A DNA stretch of 64,000 bases, from assembly GCF_036850765.1 (NCBI RefSeq), contig NC_089490.1, positions 275,976,482 through 276,040,481 on the forward strand, read 5' to 3'. The translations under genes were made by a program, and so were the position numbers. The notes beneath the pieces are model-generated. The model did not search any database. It was not told the origin of the DNA and saw nothing but the letters and a program-made list of their open reading frames with translations. Shown piece after piece: positions 32,015 to 44,649 of the stretch (the first letter of the stretch is position 1; every line of letters begins with the position of its first letter). Source of the stretch: Saccopteryx bilineata. Taxonomy: Eukaryota; Chordata; Mammalia; Chiroptera; Emballonuridae.

Positions 32015-34740
32015 TAGCCATAGAGTTATAGATATATAACCATGAAATAAAGTTTTTGAGGATTTTTATTGGGGCACACACTTGATTTTAAAATGATTTT
32101 AATGGATTTTTAAAATAACACTAATAATATATATAACTGTCAAGCATTCAGTCTAATTTTATTCCCATTCTTACTCTGAGAGACTTTGGTAATTCCATTC
32201 AATAGTTTTAAGCAAAGTACTTGCCTGAGGCCACACAGATAATAAGGGGAATATCTTGGCTTTACAAATAGCAGGAGAATGTTAGTTTTAAGGTACAGAC
32301 CTGGCAAACGTCCCCAACCAAAGACAGATCTCTGAGCTGAATGAACCAACCACAGTGTGTTGTCTGTTGACCTTATGTCAGCACTGATCATCAGATGCTA
32401 TTTGCTATGACAGCTTCTGATTTTCCTCCTGGAATATGGCTTTCAGTTTCATGAATTAACCCCATTTGAATATTTTTGCTCCATTTGCTTTGCATGAAGC
32501 ATCTGTGATAGAAATCCAAATGTTCACTTAGGTTATGTGAAGCAGACATTCTTTTAATTATGAACTGCTCTGTTGCATTATATTTGGAAATGGGCATTTG
32601 AGTTCACATAGCCTTGTTCATTTAAATAAGCATTGCCCCCAGGGGTATAGTTACATTAAATTATTCCGAGGTAGGGACCTGACTCTTTGCTTAATTAAAA
32701 ACTCTGGAATCATCAATTGGATCAGGACTCATTTGCACACATTCAGACACCCACAGAGCAGAAGGAATTTCCAAAGCAAATGGGAGCAGAGCTACTCAGG
32801 GATGGTGGAGCCGCTACTCCCTCAACCAGACAAAACACCCTGGTTTTGTAATCTCAGACCTTTTAAAAATCCAGATGAGGTTAGAAATTGACTCTCAGCA
32901 GTGCTCCAGGTAAACCGAAGGTAGCATTTGTATTCTTCCATTTAGCGGCTGGTGCTTTCAATGTTAATGATCTGAGTGACTTGCATGGTTGCCCTGTGCG
33001 TGCCTACCACCCTCCCTGTGTAGCACTAGCTCTCTCTGGGCAAAATATAATGTTCAAAGATGCAAAAGAGAAATATTAGTGGACCAGCGCTGACATTATA
33101 TAAACATCATCTTATCATCTTTTCAGACCCTTGTTTATGAAAATCCACCAGTACACACACTTAGCAAAATGAGAAAAAAAGCATTTGCATATAGAAAAAA
33201 CATTCCTTTCATATAAAGAAACACTAATACTAAAATATAAGGGGACTAAAAAGTGCAGTTAGAATATTTTTAACATTTTTGTCTCCTTTTCCTCCAGCCT
33301 CCTCATGGCAGAACAGCTTTGAATAAAAGACGTGCAAAATGACTTTCTCACTAACGTTTTCTGTTCTCTGTTGTTATGAAACTAATTACTTTAGAATACC
33401 ACTAATTCTTTCACAATGTCCCAGATGGAAGCCAGCTCTGCTAACTTGTTCATCCTGCAGGTTATGGTATGAATCTGAACTATCCCCCGGCAGGGACTGG
33501 GTGTCAGAAACTTCTGCCACTGCAGTGACTGTCACATGATCCTGAGAGAGTGTAGAATTGGGAGGAGATGGAGATGTGTTATAATATCTGGGCTTCTAAA
33601 GTATTTGGGAAATTTTCTCACTTTGAACTTGGTTTGTATCCAGTGTTACTGGACTCCTGTGTTTTAGGGTATGTCAGGTTGCTGTTAAGTTTCTCTATCT
33701 TCTTTTGGCAGAAATGTCTCCACTCCTTTTAACCCACCAGCTTTCACATGCCTTTCCAGGTGTCAGGCAAGGCTATGAGCATGTGTTGGAATACCTCATT
33801 TAAATAACCCCAAAGAACCACCGCCACTCAACACAAGAAACACAGGCTGTAAGAGCTTAGCAATTTGTTGGTCAAAATTGCTCCAAAAGAATGCTTTCAA
33901 CTTAATGGGGTTAATGCTTCCTCTTTTCAGCCTGTAGGCAAAGGATATTTAAACATGTGGATTTCTGTTACTACCCATCTTGTGATTCAGTTGCTCTAAT
34001 TATCATTTACATTCTACTGAAAACAAAATTGACAGACAGAAGTGTAAACATTATCTTCTACACAGGCCATTTCAGAAATGGGGTTAACTGTTTATTGACT
34101 TGCCAGTAGCAACCATTTAAATAAAGGATTCTGCTCTTCAATGGAGGAGACATTTCAAAAACTGAGTTAGAGGGTGTGTAGTAATATCAGGACGATGAGG
34201 GCAGCTATTACAGCTCCAGGCAAAAAGGACCAACTAGAAATAAAAGCCAAGAGTAAAAAATTGATCTTCTACTGTGAAGATGTTCAGTGCTGTGGGTCAC
34301 AGACAGGTTGCCAGGTCTGGCTTTCTGCCCAATGTCCTTCTTTTTTCTAATCCTGACTCAGAAGAAAGGGCAACCTTGGCTGCCTGCCCAGCAAGCGATA
34401 TAAATTCACTCAGAACCTACGCTGGGGGCACAAGAGGCTGATTGTATGGTAGATAAGACCTGGGGTATAAAGCTGTATCCTTTACTTTTCTTGGGGCCCC
34501 ACTTCTTTAAAGACTATGAGAATAAGATACTGGTTCTTAGAAGAAAATGGTAGCAGTTTGTGGCAAATGTCTCAATTCCCAACTAATGGCATGAGTGAGA
34601 CTGCAAACTGGAGCTCCATGACAAAGAAGCAGGGTTAGAATCACCAAGACCAAACATGTTGCCCGTGAAGACTTTCCTCATTAAACACGGAGACGGCTTT
34701 GAGTCAAGCAAGTGCAGTATAAAGAGGCTTGAAAGCAGAC
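32012..34740. other. Long unassigned stretch, few recognisable repeats
   Basis: A weak MIR-like patch lies at 32205-32260 ('agtacttgcctgaggccacacagataataag'). The rest shows no repeat family I can name. Open frames such as 32598-32891 (97 codons) have no family-like motif. The low repeat load makes this one of the better places to look for conserved non-coding sequence. Confidence 0.4.
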
Positions 34741-34753
34741 TCATGCTCTAGAG

Positions 34754-34967
34754 CAGTGGTTCTCAACCTTTGTAATGCCATGACCCCGCAATACAGTTCC
34801 TCATGTTGCGGTGACCCCAAACCAAAAAATAATTTTGGTGGCTACTTCATAACTGTAATTTTGCTACAGTTATGATTCGGAATGTAAATACCTGATATGC
34901 ATTATGTATTTTCCGATGGCTTTAGGCGACCCTGCTGGGGTCGCGACCCACAGGTTGAGAACCGCTG
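34754..34967. mobile_element. Non-autonomous hAT transposon, SPIN-like, 214 bp
   Basis: The ends are CAGTGGTTCTCAACC and, reverse-complemented, CAGCGGTTCTCAACC. The interior has 'cagttcctcatgttg', 'cttcataactgtaattttgctac' and 'ggcgaccctgctggggtcgcgaccc'. The 8-bp target duplication ctctagag is perfect (34746-34753, 34968-34975) and fits the hAT nTnnnnAn preference. The sequence resembles the SPIN ('space invader') hAT family known to have moved horizontally among tetrapods including bats; subfamily by memory only. Confidence 0.9.
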
Positions 34968-34979
34968 CTCTAGAGTGCG

Positions 34980-35555
34980 CAGGGCACACTTGATAGGAGG
35001 TGATGTCAGCGCCTCTCCATCAGTTCTGCAGTGTCTTGAAGAAATGTATACATTTTTATTTATTTCAACCCTGAGGATGCTGTATATCTGGTATACTAAA
35101 CACAGAAATTGGGACCTTTTTCATTAAAGGAAAAGTAGAAAGACTTTTATGTGAGAACACGGTAGCCAAGGATTTGTCATCCTCGCTACTCAGCAGCTGC
35201 AATCGCTCCTCTCCTGGATGGTCCGCGGATTTGAGAGCACCAGTCTACTTCACAGGAAGCAATGGAGGATGCTGTTCTGGTCATTGACTAGAGAGAGAAA
35301 TTACTTTCAGAGAAAAGTTAAACCTTTACTTCTTAAGAATCTTTTCCTAAACAAATCTATGTTTTTCTTTTCTGGCAATATGCTACTGTAGCCTTGCCTC
35401 CATTTCTTTCCCATTATGCTCTTTACTATGTTATACTTAATATTTTGGTGTATTCCCCCATTTCCCTTAAACACAAGTGGGACATAACCTGCTTAGGTTT
35501 ACCTGTGAAGCTATACTTACATGAATCATGTATTTATTTGTTTATTCCACAAAAG
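34980..35555. other. Unassigned stretch
   Basis: No exon or repeat is recognised. A vague L2-like patch may lie around 35380-35460. Confidence 0.35.
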
Positions 35556-35559
35556 CTCT

Positions 35560-36065
35560 TGCAATCTGTTTATGGGCCAGGAATGGTAATAAAGATGGAC
35601 AGGTAAGCCCTCAAGTAAGGTTTTAGAGGTGGGAGCAAAAATAAAAGTGGCTGTGTCCAAGCAGCGGGGTGTAGGCTGCAATGAGGGTCATGGTGAGCTG
35701 AGAGTGGAGAAAAGGGGCGGTCCAGCAGCAAGAGGGATCAGAAAGGCCGGCTCTGAGGTGCTACCTGAGTGGAGAAGCTGAGGAAGCCAGGATTCACTGG
35801 GCAGGAGAAGCCATGCCTCATTGAAGGGGCTATAGCCGGGCCGTGTGGTGTCGCTGAGCACCTGTCAGGGATGAAAAAGGATCAGTATGTGTATGGGGAA
35901 AAAGAAATCTCATTGAAGGACTTCAGGTTTTGTGTTGGTAAAATTATACAAAGGCGAACTGCAGTGGAAGGTGGGGACTGAACTAGACAGGATGCCAGGA
36001 GAGCAACCAAGACGACAGAGAAACAGATTGAACCGTGGTGGGGTCACCAGGGCAGGAGAGAAGGT
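35560..36065 (+). repeat. Ancient interspersed repeat relic (family not named)
   Basis: Order 'ggccaggaatggtaataaagatggacaggtaagccctcaag...ggagaagctgaggaagccagg...gcagtggaaggtggggactgaac...gaggtcatggggggagg' resembles the old repeat at 11890-12345. Overlapping open frames on both strands are incidental. Confidence 0.35.
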
Positions 36066-36184
36066 GAGGTCATGGGGGGAGGTAACTGCCCGCATCTGCC
36101 TGCATTCCCAGGCTTGTGACCTCACCTCTGCCTCTGTGTTCACATTGCCTCTTCTTCTACACATGTGTGAAAATTCACTCCACT

Positions 36185-36690
36185 TTCCTTTTTTTTTTTT
36201 TAATTGTCATAACAGCTTTGTTTGTAATAGCCCCAAACTGGAAATGACAGAACTGTCTCTCAACAATCAAAAGTGAATGGCTAAAGCAACTGTAATACAC
36301 CGGTACCATGGAACTGCTCAGCAATGACAAGGAATTAATTATTAATACATACAGCTTGGATAGATCTCAAAAAGACATTATGCTAAGTAAAAAAGTCCAT
36401 CTCAAAAGCCACATTCTACAAGATTCCATTTATCTAATATTCTCTAATTGACAAAATTATAACGATGGGAAATTGATTACTTGTTATCAGGGTTTAGGGA
36501 TGGTGGGAGGCTGAGAGGAAGAGAAAGTGTAACTATCAAAGGGTCTCAAGGGAAGATACTGATTTCAGTGGTGGTTACATGAGTCTCCACATGTGATAAA
36601 ATGACATAGAATGATATACAAACATTGTACCAACCACAGTTTATTCTATAATTGTGTAAAATGTAAACATTGCAGGAAACAACTTGGCCT
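36185..36690 (+). mobile_element. L1 ORF2 C-terminus and 3'UTR, old
   Basis: 'aatagccccaaactggaaatgacag', 'catggaactgctcagcaatgacaaggaat', 'acattatgctaagtaaaaaagtccatctcaaaag', 'cattctacaagattccatttat' and 'gataaaatgacatagaatgatatac' are the characteristic order of an old L1 end. Confidence 0.85.
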
Positions 36691-36694
36691 CCCT

Positions 36695-36880
36695 CTTATA
36701 ATTTTACATGCGATTGCATTTACGGCTTACATAGATGGTCATAGATAACCCTTCATCCCAAGATTCTTAATCACATCTGCGAAGTCTCTTATTGCCATAT
36801 GGGGGAACATTTATAGGGGCCAGAGATCAGGACGTTTGTATCTTTTGGGGGTCATTGTCTAGCCTACCACAGTGACCTCT
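36695..36880 (-). mobile_element. MaLR-type LTR relic
   Basis: 'cttcatcccaagattcttaatcacatctgcgaagtctcttattgccatatgggggaacatttataggggccagagatcaggacg' and 'tttgggggtcattgtctagcctaccaca' match the end of a MaLR-type LTR read in reverse. Subfamily not assigned. Confidence 0.5.
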
Positions 36881-38550
36881 AGTTGCATCTCTCAGGAGCT
36901 CCCGTGAGCCCTGCCCATGCAGCCCTGCTGTCTGCTCAGACCTCTGCTTTCCAGGGCCCCGTTCTGTGTTCCTGGTGGTCCTCTTCTGTGTGTTGCACTG
37001 CATTCCTTGGGTCAGCTGTAATGTAACTTACAGAACACTGGTTCTAGCTGCAATTGCTGCCACTCAGGCTTGAAATGGAACTCTGAACAGCAGTTTCTCT
37101 TTCTCTGCTTTTTTTCTTCTTCATAATTGCACAGAACTTACCATTGCTTCTTCCTTCCTGCACTTGTGAAGTCCTCCTTCCAGGTTCATGCCTGCTCTCG
37201 GCAGCTCACCTGGACACAGCCAGGTCCGCACAAACTTTGGCAAAGTATTACTGATTTCATGGCAGACACACCACAATGTCTAGACAGATGTGACTATACC
37301 AGGAACATGGTTGGTTAATCATTTTGTTGCTCTCACTATTAATTTTTAGCAAGTTGGGGATATAAAAGGAAATGGGTCCATAAATTTCCAAAAACCACAG
37401 GGAAAAAATCAATAGACACTTTTATTGTTTCTTTGTTTTTGAACTAAAATTATAGATTCTTTTATAACCTTTTGCAAAGATTAACTTCCACACAAAGCTT
37501 ATCTATCACAGTCAACATTGTTGTGTGGTAAATGTGTTCATAATTAATATTTATACATTTGCAAAACTATTAAAACAATATCTCTGCTTTGATGCTCTTT
37601 TTACCGCAGGCAAAGAGTGCTAAATTGATAGAAATCTGCATTCCATGAATTGTGTGTTTTATGACCATTTGTAAATGAGAATATGAGCTTGACTTCTACC
37701 AGTGGTTTAATTTGTAGATGTGTTTTGATATTTAAAGGAAAGGCATTGTTGAGGCCCACTGTCTCAGATCCAGTTATGAGCCCACTCAGTGTTTCCTGAT
37801 TCCATTTTTCATGATTTGTCACCCACATCTGCTTTTCCTATCACTTTTCTTACTCTCTTCCTACTGCTTGTGGGACCCTCCACCTTGACTCTCCTACTTC
37901 AGGGACGAGTCTAGAGAAGAAGGGACGCCAGAGTATGTGCACCAGTACAGTAGATGACCTCGACATTGACCATCTCTGACAAAAGGGCTGCCTTACTTTG
38001 CACCCTGGAAGTGATTATGAAACATTCACTCAAGACAGTTAACAAGAAAAACCTGTGCCTCAGAACGCTACCAGTGAGCTTGGGGACTTCCTTCCAGAGA
38101 GAACCATGACATCACCTGTTCAGATGGCCCATGGGGAGAACATTGAGAATTATTGCTTTTGGAAATGAACCTAATCTCTGCGGAACTGCCAACTACACCA
38201 AAATACAAAATAAGGGAAAGGTACCAAAGTTAATAGAAGTAAGTAAATTGATTTCTTGGTGCTGTGCTATGACTGCATATGTGGGCAGCTTCATCTCTTC
38301 CCAAAGAGTTGATTTTGGGTATAGCATGCTGCACAGAATTCTGGGTAATGCTAATAAATTGCTCCATAAATCAAGTGTGACTTCTGTGATTTGCTAAATT
38401 TTCTTAAAATTAAGACATTGGCACTGATTTTAGATTCCACTGGGCCTACAATTTGGTCTGTAAATTCTATATAGTTTTCTAGTCTTTAGTAGGTATATTA
38501 TTATTTCTTTATTATTCCACCAATGAAAGAAGTAAATTATGTTTTGAAAA
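36881..38550. other. Unassigned stretch
   Basis: No exon or repeat family is recognised. Confidence 0.35.
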
Positions 38551-38563
38551 TGAGATTTACTTT

Positions 38564-38809
38564 CTTTTCTTTTTTATTTAGTGAGAGGAGAGGAGGCAAA
38601 GAAACAGATTTCCATATGTGCCCTCACTGAGCACTGGGATCCACCTGGACAAGCTCACTAAAGGGTGATGCTCCACCCATCTGGGGTGTTGCTTTGTTGT
38701 TTGGCAACCGAGCTCTTCTTAGCACCTGAGGCAGAGGCCATGAACCATCTTCAGTGCCTGGGGTCAACTTGCTCCAATTGAGCCATGGCTGCAGAAAAAA
38801 GGGGGGGGG

Positions 38810-38841
<32 letters not shown>

Positions 38842-38967
38842 AGAGAAAGGGGGAGGGGTGGAGAAGCAGATAGGTGCCTCTCCTGTGTGTCCTGACCAGG
38901 ATTTGAACCTGGGATATCCACATGCCTGGCTGATGCTCTACCACTGAGCCAACTGGCTAGGGCCAAA
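38564..38967 (-). mobile_element. tRNA-derived SINE, long family A, old
   Basis: The minus strand begins 'ggccctagccagttggctcagtggtagagc' and continues with B box 'aggttcaaatcctggtcaggaca', a G9/(GA)n-expanded middle, and the family tail. Target duplication atttacttt at 38555-38563 and 38968-38976. It is more diverged than the copies at 46076 and 51951. Confidence 0.92.
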
Positions 38968-38979
38968 ATTTACTTTTAA

Positions 38980-41860
38980 GCAATATAGATTTCTTAAATA
39001 TTGATAAGAAAAATTGAAAAAATCTGACAGAGAAAAATCCAAGTTTTCACCGATGGTTCTCTTGAGAAGAAGGTAGTATTTTAGATAAAGACAGGAATTC
39101 CAATGTCAATACAAATAAATTGACTTCCCATCTAGACTTTGACATTTTTTTTAATATGGAAAAAATAGAGATAAAATCAAGTAGAATTCTAGAATACTAC
39201 ACAAAAGCATCAGGATGCTCATAAATATTTTGTTGTGTTATTTCATGACATTTTAGTAATTTCTTCTATTTAAAAAGCCTTGTTCACTGTAGAAAAAGTG
39301 GAAAATTCAGAGAAATAGAAAAAGACACCATAATGTATATATAGATTTTTAATCTTTTAAAGCGTCTATGTTTAGAGTATAGTGTCTGTTTTATTTTTTC
39401 TTTGACACATAACGCATTTCTAATGATTTGGGAAATGTGGCACAATTGTCTGATCTGTGTAGTGATATAATTGACATGGCCAAATGTCAAACAGTTCTGT
39501 GGCCATCAGGAATATTGCTGATTTTCTTAGCTATTATCAATAACACTCAATGAGCATTCTTAGCCACACATGTTTTCATCAACTTTTCTAATTAGTCTTT
39601 TAGGATAATATTAATATAAATTTTGAAAATACCCTGAAATTTTCAGCTCAATTATAGACTTTAATAACATTGTGGGTTCATTTTACTTCCAGCCATGTGG
39701 GGAAGGGGAATGTGCCAATGAGTCTTTATGATTTCATGGAAAAAGGTCAAAAGTATTTGACCCTTTCACAAAACCGATACGCCAATTTACGTCTTATTAT
39801 GAGGACACATATTTAAGTTACACCAATAGAGCGGCCAACTCCGGAGCTATAGGTCATATTTCACAAGATGTAGCAACCACCAATTGCTAAAGTCTTTGCG
39901 TCCTTGTTTCACAAAATCACTTTCAAGGGCAATTTTCATAACAGAAACAGAATAGGATTACGCATTTTAGCATCAAGCATCACTGCAGACAAGAGAATGA
40001 GAACTGAAAATTCTCTAGATGTACTCAATTTTTTCTACTTTATAAAAACCAGACTATGCTTAACATGCTCACAGCACAGTGTTAGCTTTTCTCTAGCCAT
40101 AGCGAAAAGGAACATTTTTGCCCTTTTCTTTTTTTCTGAGATGTTTTTCAGCAGCAGCAGTTAAGGAAGCCATTGGTTTCCAAGGACACGCACTGGTATT
40201 CCATTATTTATCCCTGAAAGAGAGCAAAAAAACTCTGAGACACTCAAAACTTACAAAATGCAAAGGAAATTTAAAAATTTTGCTGTGATCATACCATCTT
40301 TAAAATAAAATTTGGGATTGAAACATATAGAACTGTTCAAAAGCTATTGCTTTGGAAGCCCAGTTAATCTAGAATAATTATATCAGCTTGTGTTTCCATT
40401 AGCAGCCTATGTGAAGTTTTAATTCACTGTGTTGTGTTTTAAAGAAGAATCGTATATCAGTTGTACTTATTTCTGGCAGAATAATATTGCATATTTCTGA
40501 AAATATTTTTTTCTGGGCTGATATAGAGAGTCAGAGAAACACATTTAGTAGAAATTCTAAATTCTACTTAACTTTGAAAGACACTGGGTAGTGGTTTCTG
40601 TCTATAGCTTTCACTTCCTCATTAAATTTGGCCTGGATCATTTAAGAAGAGGTCTCTGCTGAATAAGAAAAGACAAGGTGTAAAAATTAATAGAGTTATT
40701 GTAGGAAAATAACTCTAATAGAAGATCACATTATTAATTGTGCAGGAAATAAAGCCCCAAAGACATCATTCTTACTTCTGATGTTCATAATGCCAGCTTT
40801 GCAAAGCTCTCCCGCCCTGGCTTCCTGTAACCTCCACTGCCGTGCTTACCATGACAGAATGTGGTATATCACTTATGTCCGGTACAATTGTAGAGGTCAG
40901 CTTGATTGATTTGCTCTTCCTTGGTGATGAGAATACCCTTCTACACACTGCCATCACTGGACACTGTATGAGGAGACAGCCATCAAGTCTTCGAGCTGCT
41001 ACTGACAGCCTCTGCCATCCTGCCAAGCCTTATATTTGACAGTGTCAAAACGGGGTGTGGAAAAGCAAACTGGGCTTGCAGAAGGCATTATACATCTCCA
41101 ACTTTTCGGCTTCTGGGATCTATTTTACTGCTAATGAAAGACAACAGGAGAAACACACCATTTGAAGGAGAACCAAGCACTTCATTTAAATAAATTTAAA
41201 CGACAAATAACAACATAATTTAGGAGAATTGAGTGCCAGTTCTCTCTAAGCTGTCCCCACAGGCTCTGGCTGTTCTGTTTTAAAGGAGACATTACAGAAT
41301 CTGCACCAAAACTTAATTGTTGCAAAAAGGAGCATTTTTGCAGGAAATGTGCTGTATTGGAAATGTTACAAAACTGGTCAGCTTATGTTAGGTTGTTCTT
41401 GAAGTCTATCAGAAAAAAAGTGTTATACTATCAGAAAAACAATCACCTTTTCCAAAAGAATATTTACACAGAATCCAGCACTACACATAACAGTTATTTG
41501 TGTGAGGTAATTTTAAGGACTAAACAGTTGAAATATTGCTGGGACTAAATTTTAGATCTTTGGCGTTAGAACACAAACAGAACAATAAAAGTTGCAATAA
41601 GAATGCCAAGTGTGAATTTGGCTTCCATTAATATTCTGAAAGCCGAAGGTCACTAAAAAGAAAAATATATAAGGCTGTATTATCGTTGTATTGGTATTGA
41701 TGATACTTTGAAATGGTCAAAGGACTTGGAATGGAAGAAAAACATAAAAGACTCAAGTGCTATGAGGATGTAAACTGTTTTGTTCCCTACTGTATCAACA
41801 TTTTCTACTTAGAGCATTGCTGGGTACTCAGTAAAGATGTACTGGATAAATGGGTGTGAT
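38980..41860. other. Long unassigned stretch
   Basis: No exon, RNA gene or nameable repeat is recognised. Open frames (for example 39904-40164, 40772-41026) have no familiar motif. The 41150-41340 part has conserved-element-like composition (for example 'atttaaataaatttaaacgac') but this is an impression only. Confidence 0.35.
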
Positions 41861-41866
41861 GAAAAT

Positions 41867-41902
41867 GGAAGGAAGGAAGGAAGGAAGGAAGGAAGGAAGG
41901 AA
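41867..41902. repeat. (GGAA)n microsatellite, about 9 units
   Basis: Pure GGAA repeat. GGAA is the core recognised by ETS-family factors. Confidence 0.98.
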
Positions 41903-41904
41903 TA

Positions 41905-43650
41905 GGTAGTACCTGGTATATGTGGGAAGAGCAAAGAACCACTGGAAATATTAGGTCTTCAAGATCCACACTTGAAGGATGACAGTAAGAGCTACATGAT
42001 CAGCCAGAGATGGCCTATTGGAGGGCTGGATGTCATAATTAATCATGAAAATCCCTTAGACCACCTGTAATATTTCTCTGTTGTAGTAGAGAGACATAAT
42101 AATATACATATTCCAATATATAGTCACATATATCCCAACATCAGAAGCTGAAGTATACTGTGCCAAGTCACTTAAAAACATAAATTATATGTTAAGTATA
42201 TAAACCTAGATATTTATTGATATTTGGAACAGTTACCAAGAAATTGAATAGAAATATTTATTCACTCATAAAGCACAGGGGTCTTCTGGTTCTTTGTATC
42301 AATTGAACCATGAGTCACAAACATCAGGTACTCACTTTAGTCTTGCTTTTGACAACTTAACTTTTGGAGTGTGGCCTTGTAGAAACATTCTCTACAATAA
42401 ACAAGATAACTAGCTGTTAAACTATGGAAGCAAGCAAATTGGCCTTAGCTAATTAAGTGTTTTAGTGACCAATTCCTTTTAGAAATTTGTAAACACTGTT
42501 TACAAATCTGCTACTGTTTTATTCTCTTTTCTTTTTATTTCTGAATAATTAGGAGGGCCTGCTTCAACCTAGTCTGAAAGGTCTATTTATCCTTAGGCGA
42601 CTTGAGGCCAGACTATTCTCTAGGGTGTTTCTCCAATAAATATAATTTTCCTCTGAAACATGACAGAAAGGACACAGAAATATGAATGACCCAGTATGTT
42701 CACTTTCCTCAAGACTACAAAATCATATGCCTCAAAAAGAAACTGCACATTTCTAAAGGCTTCTGTCATTTTTTTTCCTTCAGATATTCCACTGTCATCA
42801 TTGTCAAAAAAATGTCCCTGAGCTTCTGTAACTATCCAATGGGAATTGATTTATTTCTACCTTGATTCTGCTGCCTGAAAAACAGGCTTGATAATACCTT
42901 CCTGTTAGCCTATCTCCCGCCCACACGCATATTGTTTATACAGACATCTGGGCTAGGTCTGGCAATCTTCCAACTACATACATTCTCTGCAAGTAACAAC
43001 TCAAATAACTGTTGTCAGGGACCTGAATTTTAAGGCTAATAGTGGTGTTATCAGAACTTTACTTGTAATGATCTTGGGTTACTTCTTTAGAAATTGCAAT
43101 GTAGATTTAATCAACAGTGCTTTAAGAAATAACCCTTTGTGCATTTTCATCCTCAAAAAACGTGTTCATATCCAACTGGAATATCCTCTCATCAAAGTGG
43201 AACCTGCAAAACCAGAATAATCAACTCTGAACTGAATGAAAACCAACATAACTGGTGCCATTTTTGTAGTATGCAAACTAACCTGCTGACTTTGACAATA
43301 TAGTGGGCTCCACGGAATCCTAAAATGATGCTCAGTATACAAAGTTCAATTCTATTTTTAAACCAGAGAGGAAAATGAGGTTTTAAAGAGAACACATTTC
43401 TCTTAAGCACTGCCAGTAACTCTCCACATCTTGCTATTCCAAATTGATAGCTAAAATCCCTAATGCCTAAGGCAGAAAAAAATTCTAACAACAGAGGAGG
43501 GACGGTTCAAACCTGGCCCTTGCATTGGAGCTTTAGAGTTGCAGAAGTCGATCTCTCTGCTTGTTAATATTTCATCTTTCAGTGACTGAGGATACAGATG
43601 GTCTCACTGGAGAAAGCCGGGAGGATCACTGGAGGCTTCTTCAAAGGGTT
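41905..43650. other. Long unassigned stretch containing a forkhead-type palindrome
   Basis: No repeat or exon is recognised. 42485-42507 is a perfect 10-bp-arm inverted repeat with GTAAACA and TGTTTAC cores. Confidence 0.4.
42485..42507. promoter_or_regulatory. Candidate palindromic forkhead (FOX) site
   Basis: atttgtaaac-act-gtttacaaat. Each half contains the GTAAACA/TGTTTAC forkhead core in convergent arrangement. Binding is inference from the motif only. Confidence 0.35.
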
Positions 43651-43753
43651 TCCAAAAGCTTCTTTGAGTAGCTGCTGTCTTAAGAATGTTGATAGCAGAG
43701 GACGAAGGGACCGCTTTTCTTAAGTTTTAGAATAGAGTGAGTCCTGCGTTGCA

Positions 43754-44275
43754 TTGCAAAAAGTTCCAGATTTTGGAACTAAGAAAGAAGTGTCATGTCC
43801 TGTTCAAAACTCAAGCTATGGGAAAATCAGTAAAGACATTAGTGTTGTATTGGGTAGGTACCGAAAAAGGAACAACACACACAAAAAAGATGAGTCCAGC
43901 TCGGCAGGAAATTCTTCACTGCTGTGGATGCCAGTTATGTCAAGAAGTGATTGCAGAACTTCTAAATGCCTTCCATACACAGGAAAGTGGGTACAAGTCA
44001 TTCATAGTATCTATCATTTCCTTCTAGCTAACATCCTGAGCAAATCTTTGCCAAGGTTCCCATGGCATCCTAGTGGATGTAGAAACGGCAGATCATCTGT
44101 GATGGCAGAAGTGTGGTGCCCTTTATTTGAAGACACTGGAGTTATCCTGGAGCCAGTGATCATGGTGGACTGGCCAACTCAGCAATGCTGCAAGATCCAA
44201 GAAGGGTTTAGGACCCAGGGACTAAGTGACAGGTTTATTTTTTTATTGCAAAACTCTTCCATTACACATCTATGA
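43754..44275 (+). other. 173-codon open frame outside known repeats, coding status unknown
   Basis: This is the longest open frame in the window not explained by a repeat. It starts MQKVPDFGTKKEVS and ends QNSSITHL. I recognise no domain, signal peptide or membrane segment. It has several Cys/Trp and Ser/Arg stretches but no periodic pattern. A second frame (43737-44027) overlaps it, and no splice or promoter evidence supports either. It could be an eroded old repeat, a lineage-specific non-coding transcript, or chance. Confidence 0.25.
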
Positions 44276-44494
44276 GTAAAATAAGTAGATCAGTAGCATT
44301 GACTTTTATCAGATTTGAAGCCTTTACTGTAGATGAAGAGATCTCCCCCGCCCTCTCTCTCTCACCTGTTGCTTCTGTTTTTCTGCAGAACCTTGACTGA
44401 TAGAGAAGCTTATCATGGAGATTAACACCCAAATCAGAACCAGATAAGTTATCTTTGAACACTCCTTCCACTACCGAGGTGCAGAAAACATGGT

Positions 44495-44645
44495 TATTTA
44501 ACAGCTCTCTGCCTCCATTTCTCTGTTTGTACAATGGAGGTAACATTAGCATCTCCCTCATAATTTCTTTGTGTGCAGATTAAATAAGTTCACAGATTTA
44601 AAATGCTTAGACCAGTTGTGGCCCATAGTGAACATTTACGATCTG
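44495..44645 (+). mobile_element. MIR SINE relic
   Basis: 'gctctctgcctccatttctctgtttgtacaatggaggtaacattagcatctccctcataatttctttgtgtgcagattaaataa' is a clear MIR core. Confidence 0.78.
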
Positions 44646-44649
44646 CTAG

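Noticed and set aside
44340..44400. Pyrimidine tract plus CAG as a splice acceptor
   Set aside because: No downstream open frame of exon character and no partner donor could be supported.
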